In this document: positions 45,866 through 55,309 of the stretch, piece after piece
How the letters are laid out: each line of letters begins with the position of its first letter
How positions within the stretch are numbered: position 1 is the first letter of the stretch
Source of the DNA: Gynuella sunshinyii YC6258
GTDB lineage: Bacteria; Pseudomonadota; Gammaproteobacteria; Pseudomonadales; Natronospirillaceae
Assembly: GCF_000940805.1 (NCBI RefSeq)
Contig: NZ_CP007142.1
Span: forward strand, 2,270,593 to 2,334,592
DNA length: 64,000 nt
Reading direction: 5' to 3'
Notes under the pieces: model-generated
What the model saw: the letters and a program-made list of their open reading frames with translations, nothing else
Databases searched by the model: none
What the model was told of the DNA's origin: nothing
Made by a program: the position numbers and the translations under genes

Positions 45866-47152
45866 GGCCATTACCGCTCCCATTAATCCGGCCGTTGACA
45901 GCATCAGGATGATGCCGTTCAGGTTAATCAAACCGGCGAGTGCCCCGAGACCTCCCACCAATAGCAACACCGCACCGATAATGGTGTTGCTGACTGCCAC
46001 GTAATCAGTGCGAAGATTTCCTTCGGCCATATCTACCACATAAGTTTTGCGACCAATACGCACACCCTGATGGGCAATGCTGAGGAAAAAATAACACAAG
46101 GGCAGCAACCAGGGTAACGCCAGCCAGTCCGGCCGAAGCCAGGCCAGCAGACACACCAGAAATCCTAAACCGGCGGCAATAAAGGAACCGACAGCCATCA
46201 CGGCGGCGCTGGAAACATCGGCAAATTTCCCCCAAACCGGGCCCGAGACCAGACTGGCTGCGCCGCTGGCCAGCACAAACATACCCAGCAATTGCAGCGG
46301 GTTACCCAGTAACTGCTGCGCCAGCGCCACGTAGTAAGGCGCGGTCAGGGCTGAACACAGTAATAGTGACCGGGTGATTACAAAACGTCTGAATGGTTTA
46401 TCCGTGATCAATATGCGGCTGCGTTGCAGTAGCGATTGCATGACGTTATGAGGTTTGCGGGTTTCACCCGGCAGCTCTCGGATCCGGATAAACACCAGCG
46501 CCGCAGCGGCCCAAAGCAGGCTGGCCATGAGAATCAGATAACCATAGCTGGGCGCTTCAAGCGGGTGTCCATTATGCAACAGCAGAATCGCGCCCATGAC
46601 CAGCGTAATCAGACCGGAGAAGCTGGCCGACCAACCGTTGACTTCACCGCGCTGGCTCTTTGGGATGGTCTTGCCCAGCACATCTTTGGAGGCAGTGGAA
46701 CTGAGACCACGGGCCAGGCTGAATGCGCTTAACAGGGCGATGATCAGCCAACCGGCGAGTGCTCCTGAAGCATGCCAGGCCACCAGACCGATACCGGCAA
46801 TGGCCAGAGACTGAAAGAGGCTGCCAAAGACCCAGAACCATTTGCGCAACCGATAGCGGCTGACCCACTCGGCAATCAGCAATTGTGGCAGCAATGAACC
46901 GGCTTCGCGGATGGGCACCAGAAAGCCGAGTTGATAGAGCGGGGCACCGACACTGCCCATGATCCAGGGCAGGATGATTTTAGGGTTTGAAACGGCGTCT
47001 CCCAGCTGTACCAGAAACTGGCTGATCAGCAGGATGACAAAATTTCCGGGAATCCCGGCCTGTGCTTCCGGTGCCATATCGGCTTTTTGCCGGGGGGCAG
47101 GATGACGAACCAGTCTTTCATAAATGCGTGTACTGATGGATCGATTGGCCAC
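45848..47152 (-). CDS. Major facilitator superfamily transporter
   Basis: 434 residues with about twelve transmembrane helices after a soluble N-terminal 35. LIAEWVSRYRLRKWFWVFGSL and GVRIGRKTYVVDMAEG are the polar inter-helix segments. Substrate is unknown; drug or metabolite efflux is possible. Its end overlaps the convergent TetR gene by 18 bases. Confidence 0.82.
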   Translation of the reverse strand: MANRSISTRIYERLVRHPAPRQKADMAPEAQAGIPGNFVILLISQFLVQLGDAVSNPKIILPWIMGSVGAPLYQLGFLVPIREAGSLLPQLLIAEWVSRYRLRKWFWVFGSLFQSLAIAGIGLVAWHASGALAGWLIIALLSAFSLARGLSSTASKDVLGKTIPKSQRGEVNGWSASFSGLITLVMGAILLLHNGHPLEAPSYGYLILMASLLWAAAALVFIRIRELPGETRKPHNVMQSLLQRSRILITDKPFRRFVITRSLLLCSALTAPYYVALAQQLLGNPLQLLGMFVLASGAASLVSGPVWGKFADVSSAAVMAVGSFIAAGLGFLVCLLAWLRPDWLALPWLLPLCYFFLSIAHQGVRIGRKTYVVDMAEGNLRTDYVAVSNTIIGAVLLLVGGLGALAGLINLNGIILMLSTAGLMGAVMASCLRK

Positions 47153-47216
47153 TCAAATACCTGTGGTCTGTGGGAAAAGGCTGTTTATAGCAAATCCAGA
47201 TGCAGAGCACACCCTG

Positions 47217-48059
47217 TCAGTCGATCACCCGGGTAGTGCCGGAGACCCGCACAGACGATCCCGCACTGGCGTCAAATTCCACCAGCAATCGGCAGGGAAC
47301 GCCCATATCCTCTCCCTGAATGATTTCAAAACGGTTCTGGTCGTTCCATTCATTCCAGTTGAGATCACGCAGATAGCCGGCCAGAGCCGCTGCTGCGGCA
47401 CCTGTGGCCGGATCTTCATACACCCCGCCGGAGGCGAAGGCGTTACGGGCATGGATCCGACTGGAGGATTCAATCCAGATCAGGCTGACAGTCGTCAGTC
47501 CGGCCTTTCTCATCAATGCCTGGGTGGCGTCAAAATCGTATCGCATTGCTGCCAGAGTGGAACGGTCTTTGAGTACCAGAATAAGATGTTGAGCGCCGGC
47601 GGACGCCACGCGCACCGGAAAATGCTCATCCAGATCCAGTGGCGACAGATGAAACAGCGCGAGCATCGGTGTGATCAGCGAGGACGCCGCCGGATGGGAG
47701 GATGTAGGAGGTGACTGCAACGTAATAAGATGATGCCCATCTTCCTTCTGCCTGACTTCCAGGCTGATTTCCCCGTCATTAAGGTATAAACGATAATGTC
47801 CGCTGCCATGCTCCGCCGCAAGGACTGCACCGCTGGCAATGGTGGCATGGCCACAGAACGGCACCTCGGTTTCAGGAGCGAAATAGCGGATACGCCAACC
47901 ATCCCGGAATGGCATCAAAAAAGCTGTTTCGGAATATCCTATCCTGGCGGCGGCCGTCTGCATTTCGATATCCGCTGGAAACTGCTCCAGAATTGCAACA
48001 CCCGCAGGATTTCCGCCTTCATGATGATAAGTAAACGCTGCAATACGCTGAATATTCAT
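47217..48059 (-). CDS. PhzF family protein (isomerase-like)
   Basis: 280 residues with the PhzF diaminopimelate-epimerase-like fold: GGNPAGV (15-21), SETAFL, APETEVPFCGHATIASG and GVYEDPATGAAAAALAGYL. The Glu in SETAF is the usual proton shuttle. Members isomerise small acids or have unknown substrates; there is no phenazine cluster here. Confidence 0.88.
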   Translation of the reverse strand: MNIQRIAAFTYHHEGGNPAGVAILEQFPADIEMQTAAARIGYSETAFLMPFRDGWRIRYFAPETEVPFCGHATIASGAVLAAEHGSGHYRLYLNDGEISLEVRQKEDGHHLITLQSPPTSSHPAASSLITPMLALFHLSPLDLDEHFPVRVASAGAQHLILVLKDRSTLAAMRYDFDATQALMRKAGLTTVSLIWIESSSRIHARNAFASGGVYEDPATGAAAAALAGYLRDLNWNEWNDQNRFEIIQGEDMGVPCRLLVEFDASAGSSVRVSGTTRVID

Positions 48060-48161
48060 AGTGAGTCCCGCCCGCTACCCGATGACTTGCTCAGACTTGC
48101 AATGTAAGACCCTGTGAGCAGATCTGCAATTAAGAAAAAACCGTCCGTGTCCAAGCAGTGC

Positions 48162-48803
48162 TTATAGTGGAATCAGTGTTAGCAGCTCCTCCGGATGGTT
48201 CAGAATATGACTGGGATGTTCCTTTTCCAGTTCCGCCCGTGAGCCATAACCCCACAGCACCCCGGCACAATCCAGCTGGTTGTGGTTGGCCGCATGCAGA
48301 TCATAGGCGCGATCACCAATCATAATGGCGTTGCGGTTAATGACACCATCGTTCAGCAGGTTTTCCAACTGTTGCCATTTATCCACGCCGATCTCTGCGC
48401 CATTCACAAAACTGAACAGCTCCAGTAAACCGAACATATCCAGAATTCGAACGGCGAAATCGCCCCGTTTGGCGGTACAGACGCCCAGTTTGCAGCATTG
48501 ACGCTCATGCAATGTCGTCAGGGTGCTTTCGATGCCGTCGTACAATATGTTTTCGCTGAAACCGATATCACCATAGCGTTCACGGTATTTCTCCACTAAA
48601 GAAGCGATTAGTACGGGGTCGTTGCTGCGGGTGAGTTCGGCAAAGGTTTTGTCCAGTGGCGGGCCGATAAAACGGCTCAGCTCGTCCAGCGGAAAGGGAT
48701 CAAAATGGTGGTGTTCTAGTGCGTAGTTGATGGATTGCGTGATACCGGCTTTGGGGTCACTGATGGTGCCGTCCAGATCGAAGACCAGATACTCATAATT
48801 CAT
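48162..48803 (-). CDS. HAD-superfamily hydrolase, phosphoglycolate-phosphatase-like
   Basis: 213 residues. Motif I is [10 protein letters not shown], motif [11 protein letters not shown] with Thr, and motifs III/IV are [12 protein letters not shown]. The end [12 protein letters not shown] is shared with the Gph/PpaX group, which dephosphorylates phosphoglycolate and similar small phosphates. It is divergent from apt. The true substrate could be another small phosphate. Confidence 0.85.
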   Translation of the reverse strand: MNYEYLVFDLDGTISDPKAGITQSINYALEHHHFDPFPLDELSRFIGPPLDKTFAELTRSNDPVLIASLVEKYRERYGDIGFSENILYDGIESTLTTLHERQCCKLGVCTAKRGDFAVRILDMFGLLELFSFVNGAEIGVDKWQQLENLLNDGVINRNAIMIGDRAYDLHAANHNQLDCAGVLWGYGSRAELEKEHPSHILNHPEELLTLIPL

Positions 48804-48957
48804 GAAAAATCCAACTGCTGATTTAAAACCCTATTATCTTAGCTACTTACTGACGGTTTGCCAGTTTGGCATTGATGCGCATGGTAGAGGTTTCGAGCTG
48901 TATTTTCAGGCGGATTTGGTTATCCTCTGGCCCCTTTATTCAGGTTTGGCAAAAATT

Positions 48958-49497
48958 ATGAGTTTCCAATTCGATCCAAGACAATATATTCGCACGGTTC
49001 CCGATTGGCCTGTTCAGGGTGTGCAGTTCAGGGATATCACCACGCTGCTGGAACATAAACTGGGCTTTCGCCAGACCATCGACTGTTACGTTCATCGTTA
49101 TTTTGAAGCCGATATTGATGCCGTGGTGGGTATCGATGCCCGTGGTTTTATCATTGGTGCTCCGATTGCTTACGAGTTACGTTCCAGCTTTGTGCCGGTG
49201 CGTAAGAAAGGCAAGCTTCCGGGCGAAACCGTTTGTGAGAGCTATGAACTGGAGTATGGCAGCGCCGAGATTGAAATGCATACCGATGCGCTCAAGCCTG
49301 GCAGCAAAGTGATCCTGGTGGATGACCTTATCGCCACCGGTGGAACGATGCTGGCGGCAGCCAGACTCATCGAAAAGCTGGGTGCCAGCATCGTGGAGGT
49401 TTGCGCGATTGTGAACCTGCCCGATCTTGGTGGTAGCCGGAAGCTTGAAGAAGCTGGATACAAGGTATTTTCGTTGTGTGAGTATGAAGGGGACTGA
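48958..49497 (+). CDS. apt: Adenine phosphoribosyltransferase
   Basis: 179 residues from the ATG at 48958; the frame is open upstream to 48802 but the Apt family begins just here ([20 protein letters not shown]). [19 protein letters not shown] and the PRPP motif [14 protein letters not shown] are intact. It salvages adenine to AMP. A perfect hairpin lies between its stop and the convergent rhodanese gene. Confidence 0.96.
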   Translation: MSFQFDPRQYIRTVPDWPVQGVQFRDITTLLEHKLGFRQTIDCYVHRYFEADIDAVVGIDARGFIIGAPIAYELRSSFVPVRKKGKLPGETVCESYELEYGSAEIEMHTDALKPGSKVILVDDLIATGGTMLAAARLIEKLGASIVEVCAIVNLPDLGGSRKLEEAGYKVFSLCEYEGD

Positions 49498-49503
49498 CAG
49501 ACT

Positions 49504-49527
49504 CAACCTCTGAAGATTCAGAGGTTG
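49504..49527. terminator. Convergent hairpin between apt and rhodanese genes
   Basis: CAACCTCTGA (49504-49513), loop AGAT, TCAGAGGTTG (49518-49527): perfect 10-bp stem, six bases from the rhodanese stop. Neither side has a long U-tract. It probably ends or stabilises both transcripts. Confidence 0.6.
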
Positions 49528-49532
49528 TCATG

Positions 49533-49886
49533 TTATTGAATGATCTCCTGTTGCAGGGTTTCGGCCGCTTGTCCGAGCCCGCCCAAATTGAGTACCTGGG
49601 TGTATCCCATCTGTTCCAGAATTTTCTGTGCACGGCCGGCACGATTGCCGCTGCGGCAGTACAGTAATATCTGCTGGTCCTTATTAATTGGTTGCCGGGA
49701 TATCTGTTCTGCCAGCTGATCCAGTGGCATGAGTTTGGCATCCCGCAGGTGACCGGTGTTCCATTCCTCCAGCGTTCTGACATCAACGATCAGAGCCTTC
49801 TGATAGTCGAGTTCTTTGGCTGCGACATCAGAGCAGCCGACTATTGACAACAATAACCATCCAAGCAGGAGAGTTCTTCTTTTCAT
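49533..49886 (-). CDS. Rhodanese-like lipoprotein
   Basis: 117 residues. A lipobox-like LSIVGC (Cys18) follows a hydrophobic signal. The rhodanese domain shows VDVRTLEEWNTGHLRDA and the active loop CRSGNRAG with the catalytic Cys. Periplasmic rhodaneses (PspE/GlpE type) transfer sulfane sulfur. Divergent from the oxidoreductase gene. Confidence 0.88.
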   Translation of the reverse strand: MKRRTLLLGWLLLSIVGCSDVAAKELDYQKALIVDVRTLEEWNTGHLRDAKLMPLDQLAEQISRQPINKDQQILLYCRSGNRAGRAQKILEQMGYTQVLNLGGLGQAAETLQQEIIQ

Positions 49887-49975
49887 TGCAATCGTCCATA
49901 AGTGTTGACGATAAATATGGTACCTTCAGTGCATAATAGAACAACCATACTTATGGCTCATAGGAGAGTTTCCCC

Positions 49976-50971
49976 ATGGCAACGTTTAAAGCATTTTTAG
50001 TGACAGAAGATGACGGCCAGTTTCGGCAGGATGTTGTGCAGCGCAGCTTTGATGCTTTGCCTGATAACGATGTGCTGATCAAGGTAAGTTATTCGTCCCT
50101 TAACTATAAAGATGCATTGTCAGCCAGTGGCCATAAGGGTGTCACTCGTGAATATCCTCACACTCCCGGTATCGATGCTGCCGGGGTCGTGGTATCAGAT
50201 CGAACCGGGCGCTGGCAACCGGGCACTGAAGTGGTGGTTATTGGTTACGATCTGGGTATGAATACCTCTGGTGGTTTTGCGGAATTTATCAGTGTGCCGG
50301 CGGACTGGCCGATACAGCTGCCCGACAACATCAGTCTGGAAGAATCCATGATGCTTGGAACGGCCGGTATTACCGCGGCATATTGCCTTGAAAAGCTCCT
50401 TGATAACGGTTTAGTGGCCGATAATGGTGAAGTATTGGTTACCGGGGCTACTGGTGGTGTTGGTGCTTTCGCCCTGACGATACTGGCGCAGATGGGGTTC
50501 AGCGTAGTGGCCAGCAGCGGTAAGCCCGAGGCATCGGAATGGCTGCTCGAACTTGGCGCCAGCCGGGTCATTGATCGTAATGAAATTGGAACACAGTCTT
50601 CAAGGCCCATGCTCAAATCCGAATGGGCCGGAGCAGTGGATACCGTCGGTGGTCATACGCTTGAGAACATTGTAAAAAGTCTTAAGTTTGGTGCCAGTGT
50701 CGCAGCCTGTGGAAACGTCACCGGAGCTGACCTGCAAATGACCGTATTCCCGTATATTTTACGGGGAGTCAACCTGCTCGGTGTTGCCAGTGCCGATGCC
50801 AGCCGGGATGATCGCATCCGGGCATTTGGTAAACTTGCCTCCATGTGGAAACCTGCGCGATTGCGCAACATGGTACAGCATGTCGGGTTGCGTGGATTGT
50901 CGGAACAGATCCGGCAAATGCTGGCCGGTCAGCATCAGAAACGGGTCGTCGTCGATCTGGCAAAAGAGTAA
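49976..50971 (+). CDS. Quinone oxidoreductase-like MDR protein (YhdH/YhfP, AcuI-like)
   Basis: 331 residues of the zinc-free medium-chain reductase type. SSLNYKDALSASGHKGVTREYPHTPGIDAAG is the family start (given by its key SLNYKD and PHTPGID), and VTGATGGVGAFALTILAQMGF binds NADPH. The family includes acryloyl-CoA reductase AcuI. It starts with a good purine-rich site (TAGGAGAG). Substrate not fixed. Confidence 0.88.
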   Translation: MATFKAFLVTEDDGQFRQDVVQRSFDALPDNDVLIKVSYSSLNYKDALSASGHKGVTREYPHTPGIDAAGVVVSDRTGRWQPGTEVVVIGYDLGMNTSGGFAEFISVPADWPIQLPDNISLEESMMLGTAGITAAYCLEKLLDNGLVADNGEVLVTGATGGVGAFALTILAQMGFSVVASSGKPEASEWLLELGASRVIDRNEIGTQSSRPMLKSEWAGAVDTVGGHTLENIVKSLKFGASVAACGNVTGADLQMTVFPYILRGVNLLGVASADASRDDRIRAFGKLASMWKPARLRNMVQHVGLRGLSEQIRQMLAGQHQKRVVVDLAKE

Positions 50972-51011
50972 GATGCGCGTCTGATTTGTAACCCATACAG
51001 GAGGAACTGTT

Positions 51012-51704
51012 CTGAACACTGCAACTGTCAAACTTGAACCCAGTTGGCTGAGCCGGTTACAGGATCAGTTTGAGATGGATTATATGAAGTCGCTGAAGCA
51101 TTTTCTGAAACATGAAAAAGCCAGCGGTAAACAAATATATCCCAGAGGTGAGGAATATTTCCGTGCTTTTGATCTGACTCCCTTTGAGCAGACCAAGGTC
51201 GTCATCCTTGGTCAGGATCCCTATCATGGCGAACATCAGGCCCATGGATTGTGTTTTTCTGTTCGACCAGAGGTCAGGGTGCCGCCCAGTCTGATCAATA
51301 TTTATAAAGAGCTGAATCGCGATATCGGCTTTACCATTCCCAATCATGGTTATCTGGAATCCTGGGCCCACCAGGGGGTGCTGCTGTTGAATTCGGTGTT
51401 AACCGTTGAGGCCGGGCGGGCTGCTGCCCATCAGGGCAAAGGCTGGGAGCAATTTACCGACCGGGTCATCGCCGTGATCAATGAACAGCTGGACAATGTG
51501 GTATTTATGCTTTGGGGCAGTTATGCCCAGCGCAAAGGTCAGTTTATCGATACCCGCAGGCACCTGGTGTTGAAAACCACACACCCTTCACCGTTGTCTG
51601 CACACCGGGGATTTCTCGGTTGTGGCCACTTTTCCCAGGCCAATGCCTACCTGCAGCAGTGTGGTCGGACTCCGGTCAACTGGCAGTTGCCGTTACAGGT
51701 CTGA
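51012..51704 (+). CDS. ung: Uracil-DNA glycosylase, probable CTG start
   Basis: 230 residues from CTG at 51012 (209 from the first ATG at 51075). Catalytic [20 protein letters not shown] and [21 protein letters not shown] are intact. A near-perfect AGGAGG (50999-51004) lies seven bases before the CTG, and the added residues ([13 protein letters not shown]) match the conserved Ung N-terminus with its Trp; the ATG at 51075 has no such site and would remove that helix. The enzyme removes uracil from DNA in base excision repair. Confidence 0.92.
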   Translation: MNTATVKLEPSWLSRLQDQFEMDYMKSLKHFLKHEKASGKQIYPRGEEYFRAFDLTPFEQTKVVILGQDPYHGEHQAHGLCFSVRPEVRVPPSLINIYKELNRDIGFTIPNHGYLESWAHQGVLLLNSVLTVEAGRAAAHQGKGWEQFTDRVIAVINEQLDNVVFMLWGSYAQRKGQFIDTRRHLVLKTTHPSPLSAHRGFLGCGHFSQANAYLQQCGRTPVNWQLPLQV

Positions 51705-51713
51705 CATCCTGTT

Positions 51714-52064
51714 ATGTTGAGTGTTCAGGATCTTATTAATGCCATTGTGCTGGTTATGGTGGTTGCCTGGGTCTGGCATCTGCTCGGTATTCGCCAGCGA
51801 GCGGTTGTTGCCGCCAGGCGCCATTGCCAGAAGCTGCAATTGCAGTTTCTGGATGAAAGTGTGCACCTGCTGCGCTTTCGGTTGCGATGGGTAAATGGCA
51901 TGCTTCGGTTGGTACGTCACTATGGTTTCGAATTTGCCGTTACCGGGGAGCAGCGCTATCAGGGCGATGTCATCATGTTGGGAGCACGGGTACAGTTGAT
52001 TGAACTGGAACCGTATCCAATACAGGAAGACGATTTCGACGCCCCCGTTCATCACCTGCATTGA
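51714..52064 (+). CDS. DUF3301 family protein
   Basis: 116 residues: one N-terminal membrane helix (IVLVMVVAWVWHLLGI), then a polar domain with RHCQKLQLQFLDESVHLLRF. This is the DUF3301 pattern of gammaproteobacteria. Function unknown. It follows ung by nine bases and may be co-transcribed. Confidence 0.78.
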   Translation: MLSVQDLINAIVLVMVVAWVWHLLGIRQRAVVAARRHCQKLQLQFLDESVHLLRFRLRWVNGMLRLVRHYGFEFAVTGEQRYQGDVIMLGARVQLIELEPYPIQEDDFDAPVHHLH

Positions 52065-52198
52065 CCGTTTCGGAAGCGGCTATCCATAGTCTTACGACAG
52101 ACTTATCCGGCCAATGAAATGATCAGTGTATTGTGTGCCAGGATGAGCTGGCAGAGTATCCTGCTTGTCTGGTCAGTTTCATGGCTTCATTTCTTTAG

Positions 52199-52339
52199 GG
52201 GGCCTCTGAAAAACAGGAATAGTTTTGATGCAGGCGAGGAAGCACCACTCGCAACACCGCAGTTTACAGGCGTAAATGAGGATGTGAGACTGGGGCTGAC
52301 AACGTCCTGCGCGAAAATAGTCCATTTTTCAGAGGTTCC
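52199..52339. mobile_element. MITE-like element, 141 bp, IS5-type ends
   Basis: Terminal inverted repeats begin GGGGCCTCTGAAAAA on the left and GGAACCTCTGAAAAA on the right (reverse complement), 13 of 15 identical. The direct repeat TTAG flanks it (52195-52198 and 52340-52343), fitting the YTAR target of IS5-group transposases. There is no transposase frame, so it would need a helper. Confidence 0.75.
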
Positions 52340-52401
52340 TTAGTGTCTCGGTTGTGATTGAATGAGACTGTGGCTACGGCTCTCTATATCACTGTTAGCT
52401 G

Positions 52402-52453
52402 CATGGTTATTGTTTATATTGACCGACCAGTCTTTGCAATGATAACCATGGAC
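52402..52453 (+). promoter_or_regulatory. Fur-like site and inverted repeat upstream of iron ABC ATPase
   Basis: TGCAATGATAACCATGGAC (52435-52453) matches the 19-bp Fur consensus at about 12 positions. CATGGTTAT (52402-52410) and ATAACCATG (52442-52450) are perfect inverted repeats 31 bases apart, possibly a second half-site. It lies 65 bases before the start at 52518. Confidence 0.45.
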
Positions 52454-52517
52454 ATTCGTTTGAAAACAAAATTCATTCGCAATACCATCGGCTGTCAGAT
52501 TGAATGAGTTGGAAGTG

Positions 52518-53375
52518 ATGGATTTGCAATGTAGTCATACTCATCAGAAATCACGCCTGCATGGCGATGGTTTGAGTGTCGGTTATGGTGACAGGACCAT
52601 TCTGCAGGGGGTGGATTTTGCCGTTGCTGATGGCCGCCTGACGGTGTTGGTCGGACCCAATGGCAGTGGTAAATCCACGTTGCTGAAAACGATGGCCCGA
52701 ATTCTGGCACCTAAATCCGGTCAGGTATTGTTGGATGGTAAAGATATTCACCAGACCCGCACTCGTGAAGTGGCCAAAAAGCTCGGATTATTACCACAGG
52801 GGCCCACTGCGCCCGATGGTCTGACGGTCCGTGAGCTGGTGGCTCAGGGACGGTTCCCTCATCAAAGTCTGTTACGGCAATGGAGCTCTGAGGATGAGCG
52901 AGCTGTAAACCAGGCGATGGAAACGGCCCAGGTATCCGGTTTTGCCGACCGGCCAGTGGATGATCTGTCCGGCGGGCAGCGGCAACGCTGCTGGATTGCG
53001 ATGGTGCTGGCGCAGCAGACTGATCTGATTCTGCTGGATGAACCCACCACGTTTCTGGATTTGAAAGTACAGGTGGATCTGATGCAGATGCTGGTTCGTT
53101 TGGCCCATGAACGGGGTCATACTCTGGTAGTGGTACTGCATGAACTGAACCTGGCCGCGGCTTATGCGGATACGCTGGTCATGATGCGTGAGGGCCGGAT
53201 CGTGGAGTCGGGTCCGCCGGAACGGGTCTTCAATCGCGAAAATCTGAAGACAGTTTTTGATCTCGATGCCAATGTGATTCGTGATCCCCATTCCGGATCA
53301 TTATTGTGCGTGCCGGTGGTGATGGCCACCGATGGTTATGATGCTGAAGTCGCTGGAGCTATTCATGAATCCTGA
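52518..53375 (+). CDS. Iron-siderophore ABC transporter ATP-binding protein (FepC/FecE-like)
   Basis: 285 residues. Walker A GPNGSGKST (46-54), signature LSGGQRQRC, Walker B LILLDEPTTFLDL and the switch VVLHELNLAA are intact. LTVRELVAQGRFPHQSLL is typical of FepC/FhuC ATPases. I chose the ATG at 52518; a TTG at 52500 would add six residues. Its partner permeases and binding protein lie convergently at 54272-57454. It overlaps the ferredoxin-like gene by 11 bases. Confidence 0.9.
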   Translation: MDLQCSHTHQKSRLHGDGLSVGYGDRTILQGVDFAVADGRLTVLVGPNGSGKSTLLKTMARILAPKSGQVLLDGKDIHQTRTREVAKKLGLLPQGPTAPDGLTVRELVAQGRFPHQSLLRQWSSEDERAVNQAMETAQVSGFADRPVDDLSGGQRQRCWIAMVLAQQTDLILLDEPTTFLDLKVQVDLMQMLVRLAHERGHTLVVVLHELNLAAAYADTLVMMREGRIVESGPPERVFNRENLKTVFDLDANVIRDPHSGSLLCVPVVMATDGYDAEVAGAIHES

Positions 53376-54303
53376 AAAGTATGTTTTTTGCCGTGAAGTC
53401 AGTCTGGAGCGTTCAGAGCCGCTGGCGGGTACTGGTGTTCATCAAAGCTCCAATCTGCTGATCAGCTGGCCCATCGGCAAATGGCTGAAAAGTCTGCGCA
53501 AGACCAAAGATATGAGCGACGAACTGCTGGCCCTGGCTGATGCGATTGTGAGCGCCGGTCGCAGGATCAATCTGATCGATCGTAAAGACCAGCCTGAAGA
53601 TGTACATCGGGCTTATCTGATGCCGGAAAACCGGGTGTACGATGTGCCGCATGCATCTTTGGTTGAGTTTCTCACCGCTGTTTTGGAAGGCACACCTCTG
53701 TATCGCTGGTTTGCCGGATCCGTTGAGGGTTCCCTGGTGCTCTGTTGTACTCATGGTAATAAAGATAAATGCTGTGCTAAATATGGCTATGCTGCCTATC
53801 AGTCACTTGCAGCGGCGGCCGGGAAACTCGATGCGCCTGTTGAGGTCTGGCAGAGTTCCCATCTGGGCGGCTGTCGATTGTCTGCCAGTGCGCTGGTGTT
53901 TCCGCAAATGCATAAATACGGTCGTATCGAGCCAGATCAGGCTGAGGCATTGCTGACGGCTGAAATCAACGGCGAGATATATCTTCCAGCTTATCGCGGT
54001 GCCTGTCATCTTGACCCTCAGCAGCAGGCAGCGGAAGTGGCGGCCCGTCAATGGCTGGCAGATCATCAGATCACCGGGCTGGTTCAGATACAGGTGATAG
54101 AACAGCAGCCTGACAAGGTCACCATCTTCTGGAGAGCACATAATTGCCGTGGATCGGTCATCGTCAGCGGTTATGAGGACAGCGTGCAACGCTATGGTAC
54201 CTGTGCCGAAATCGATAACGATGAAGCGATGACGGCGGTACCGGTCTGGCGGGTAACAGATGTACAGCCGCTCAACGGCGGCGGCGATACAGCAGATAAA
54301 TAA
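53365..54303 (+). CDS. Sucrase/ferredoxin-like (thioredoxin-fold [2Fe-2S]) protein
   Basis: 312 residues from the ATG at 53365 (GGAG upstream). CTHGNKDKCCAKYG and WQSSHLGGCRLSASALVFP carry Cys and His in the arrangement of the Suc/Fer (Apd1-like) family, whose thioredoxin-fold ferredoxin binds an iron-sulfur cluster. It is translated from within the ATPase gene, which suggests a job in reducing the imported ferric-siderophore to release iron. Convergent with the permease gene, overlapping 32 bases. Confidence 0.8.
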   Translation: MNPEKYVFCREVSLERSEPLAGTGVHQSSNLLISWPIGKWLKSLRKTKDMSDELLALADAIVSAGRRINLIDRKDQPEDVHRAYLMPENRVYDVPHASLVEFLTAVLEGTPLYRWFAGSVEGSLVLCCTHGNKDKCCAKYGYAAYQSLAAAAGKLDAPVEVWQSSHLGGCRLSASALVFPQMHKYGRIEPDQAEALLTAEINGEIYLPAYRGACHLDPQQQAAEVAARQWLADHQITGLVQIQVIEQQPDKVTIFWRAHNCRGSVIVSGYEDSVQRYGTCAEIDNDEAMTAVPVWRVTDVQPLNGGGDTADK

Positions 54304-55309
54304 AGAACGGTGCGCCGATTGCCGAGACGAATATCCCTGCCGGAAGGTCTTGAGGTAGAAAGCCGATACGTCCGATGAGATCTGCCACTAACACGATCAA
54401 TGCCCCTGTTAGCCCCGAACCCAGAATGCGACCAGGCATTGTCTGACCACAAATGCCTCTGGCCAGGTGAGGGGCAATCAGACCAACAAAGCCGATGCCG
54501 CCGGCGAACGCGACCGCCGAGCCAGCCAATGCAACACTGCCGGCCAGCAGGAGCAGGCGATTACGGTTAACCGCTGCTCCCAGTCCCAGCGCCTGCTGAT
54601 CATTCATGCCCATCAGTGCCAGCGGGCGTGCCATCACTATGCTTAGCGGCAACAATATGATCAGCCACGGCAGCATACCTATGACATCCTGCCATTGGGC
54701 TCCGTACAGACTGCCGGTCAACCAGACGTAAGTACTCACCGTGGTGTTCAGATCACTCATGACTATCGTGAGTGTGGCAACCGCTTTCAGGGCAGCGGCT
54801 ATGGCGATTCCCACGAGCACCAGCCGTATGGGAATGATGCCGTTATTGCGTGCCAGCGCGTAAATCAGCAACGCCGTCAGACCTGCTCCTGTCAGCGCAA
54901 ATACCGGTAACCAGTGGATGCTGATGACCCCGGCAAATATGGCCAGGAACAATACTGCACCGAATGCGGCACCATCGCTGATGCCAATGATGTCCGGCGA
55001 AGCCAGAGGGTTGCGTACCACCTGTTGCAGAATAACGCCGGAAATACCGAGTGCTGCACCCACCTCCATTGCCAGCAGGGCTCGCGGTAACCTGAGGGTG
55101 TAAACCGTAAATCCATGGTCGCTGTCAGAGGGGGCTATGATTGCCTGAATAACCTGCGGCGGAGTCAACAGTGTGCTGCCCAGACACAAATACCCCAGAA
55201 CGGCAAATGCCAGAATACAGAGCAGACACATTACCCGCCAGGACGTGGTTCGATGAAACGCCAGTGCCAGTCGTTCGGAACGGGAACGTAGCAGATAATA
55301 GTGACTCAT
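54272..55309 (-). CDS. Iron-siderophore ABC permease (FecD-like)
   Basis: 345 residues from the ATG at 55309, which overlaps the upstream permease stop by four bases (ATGA). About nine transmembrane helices. LRLPRALLAMEVGAALGISG and NPLASPDIIGISDGAAFGA, then FVGLIAPHLARGI, are FecCD permease signatures. It pairs with the other permease and the ATPase at 52518. The C-terminal codons overlap the convergent ferredoxin-like gene. Confidence 0.92.
   Translation of the reverse strand: MSHYYLLRSRSERLALAFHRTTSWRVMCLLCILAFAVLGYLCLGSTLLTPPQVIQAIIAPSDSDHGFTVYTLRLPRALLAMEVGAALGISGVILQQVVRNPLASPDIIGISDGAAFGAVLFLAIFAGVISIHWLPVFALTGAGLTALLIYALARNNGIIPIRLVLVGIAIAAALKAVATLTIVMSDLNTTVSTYVWLTGSLYGAQWQDVIGMLPWLIILLPLSIVMARPLALMGMNDQQALGLGAAVNRNRLLLLAGSVALAGSAVAFAGGIGFVGLIAPHLARGICGQTMPGRILGSGLTGALIVLVADLIGRIGFLPQDLPAGIFVSAIGAPFFIYLLYRRRR

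Larger units (their letters stand above)
52065..52517. other. Intergenic region holding a MITE and a Fur-like site
   Basis: The 450 bases between DUF3301 and the iron transporter ATPase gene carry a 141-bp MITE-like element (52199-52339) and a Fur-like site with a 9-bp inverted repeat (52402-52453). No gene is supported. A candidate TATATT lies at 52414-52419. Confidence 0.6.
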
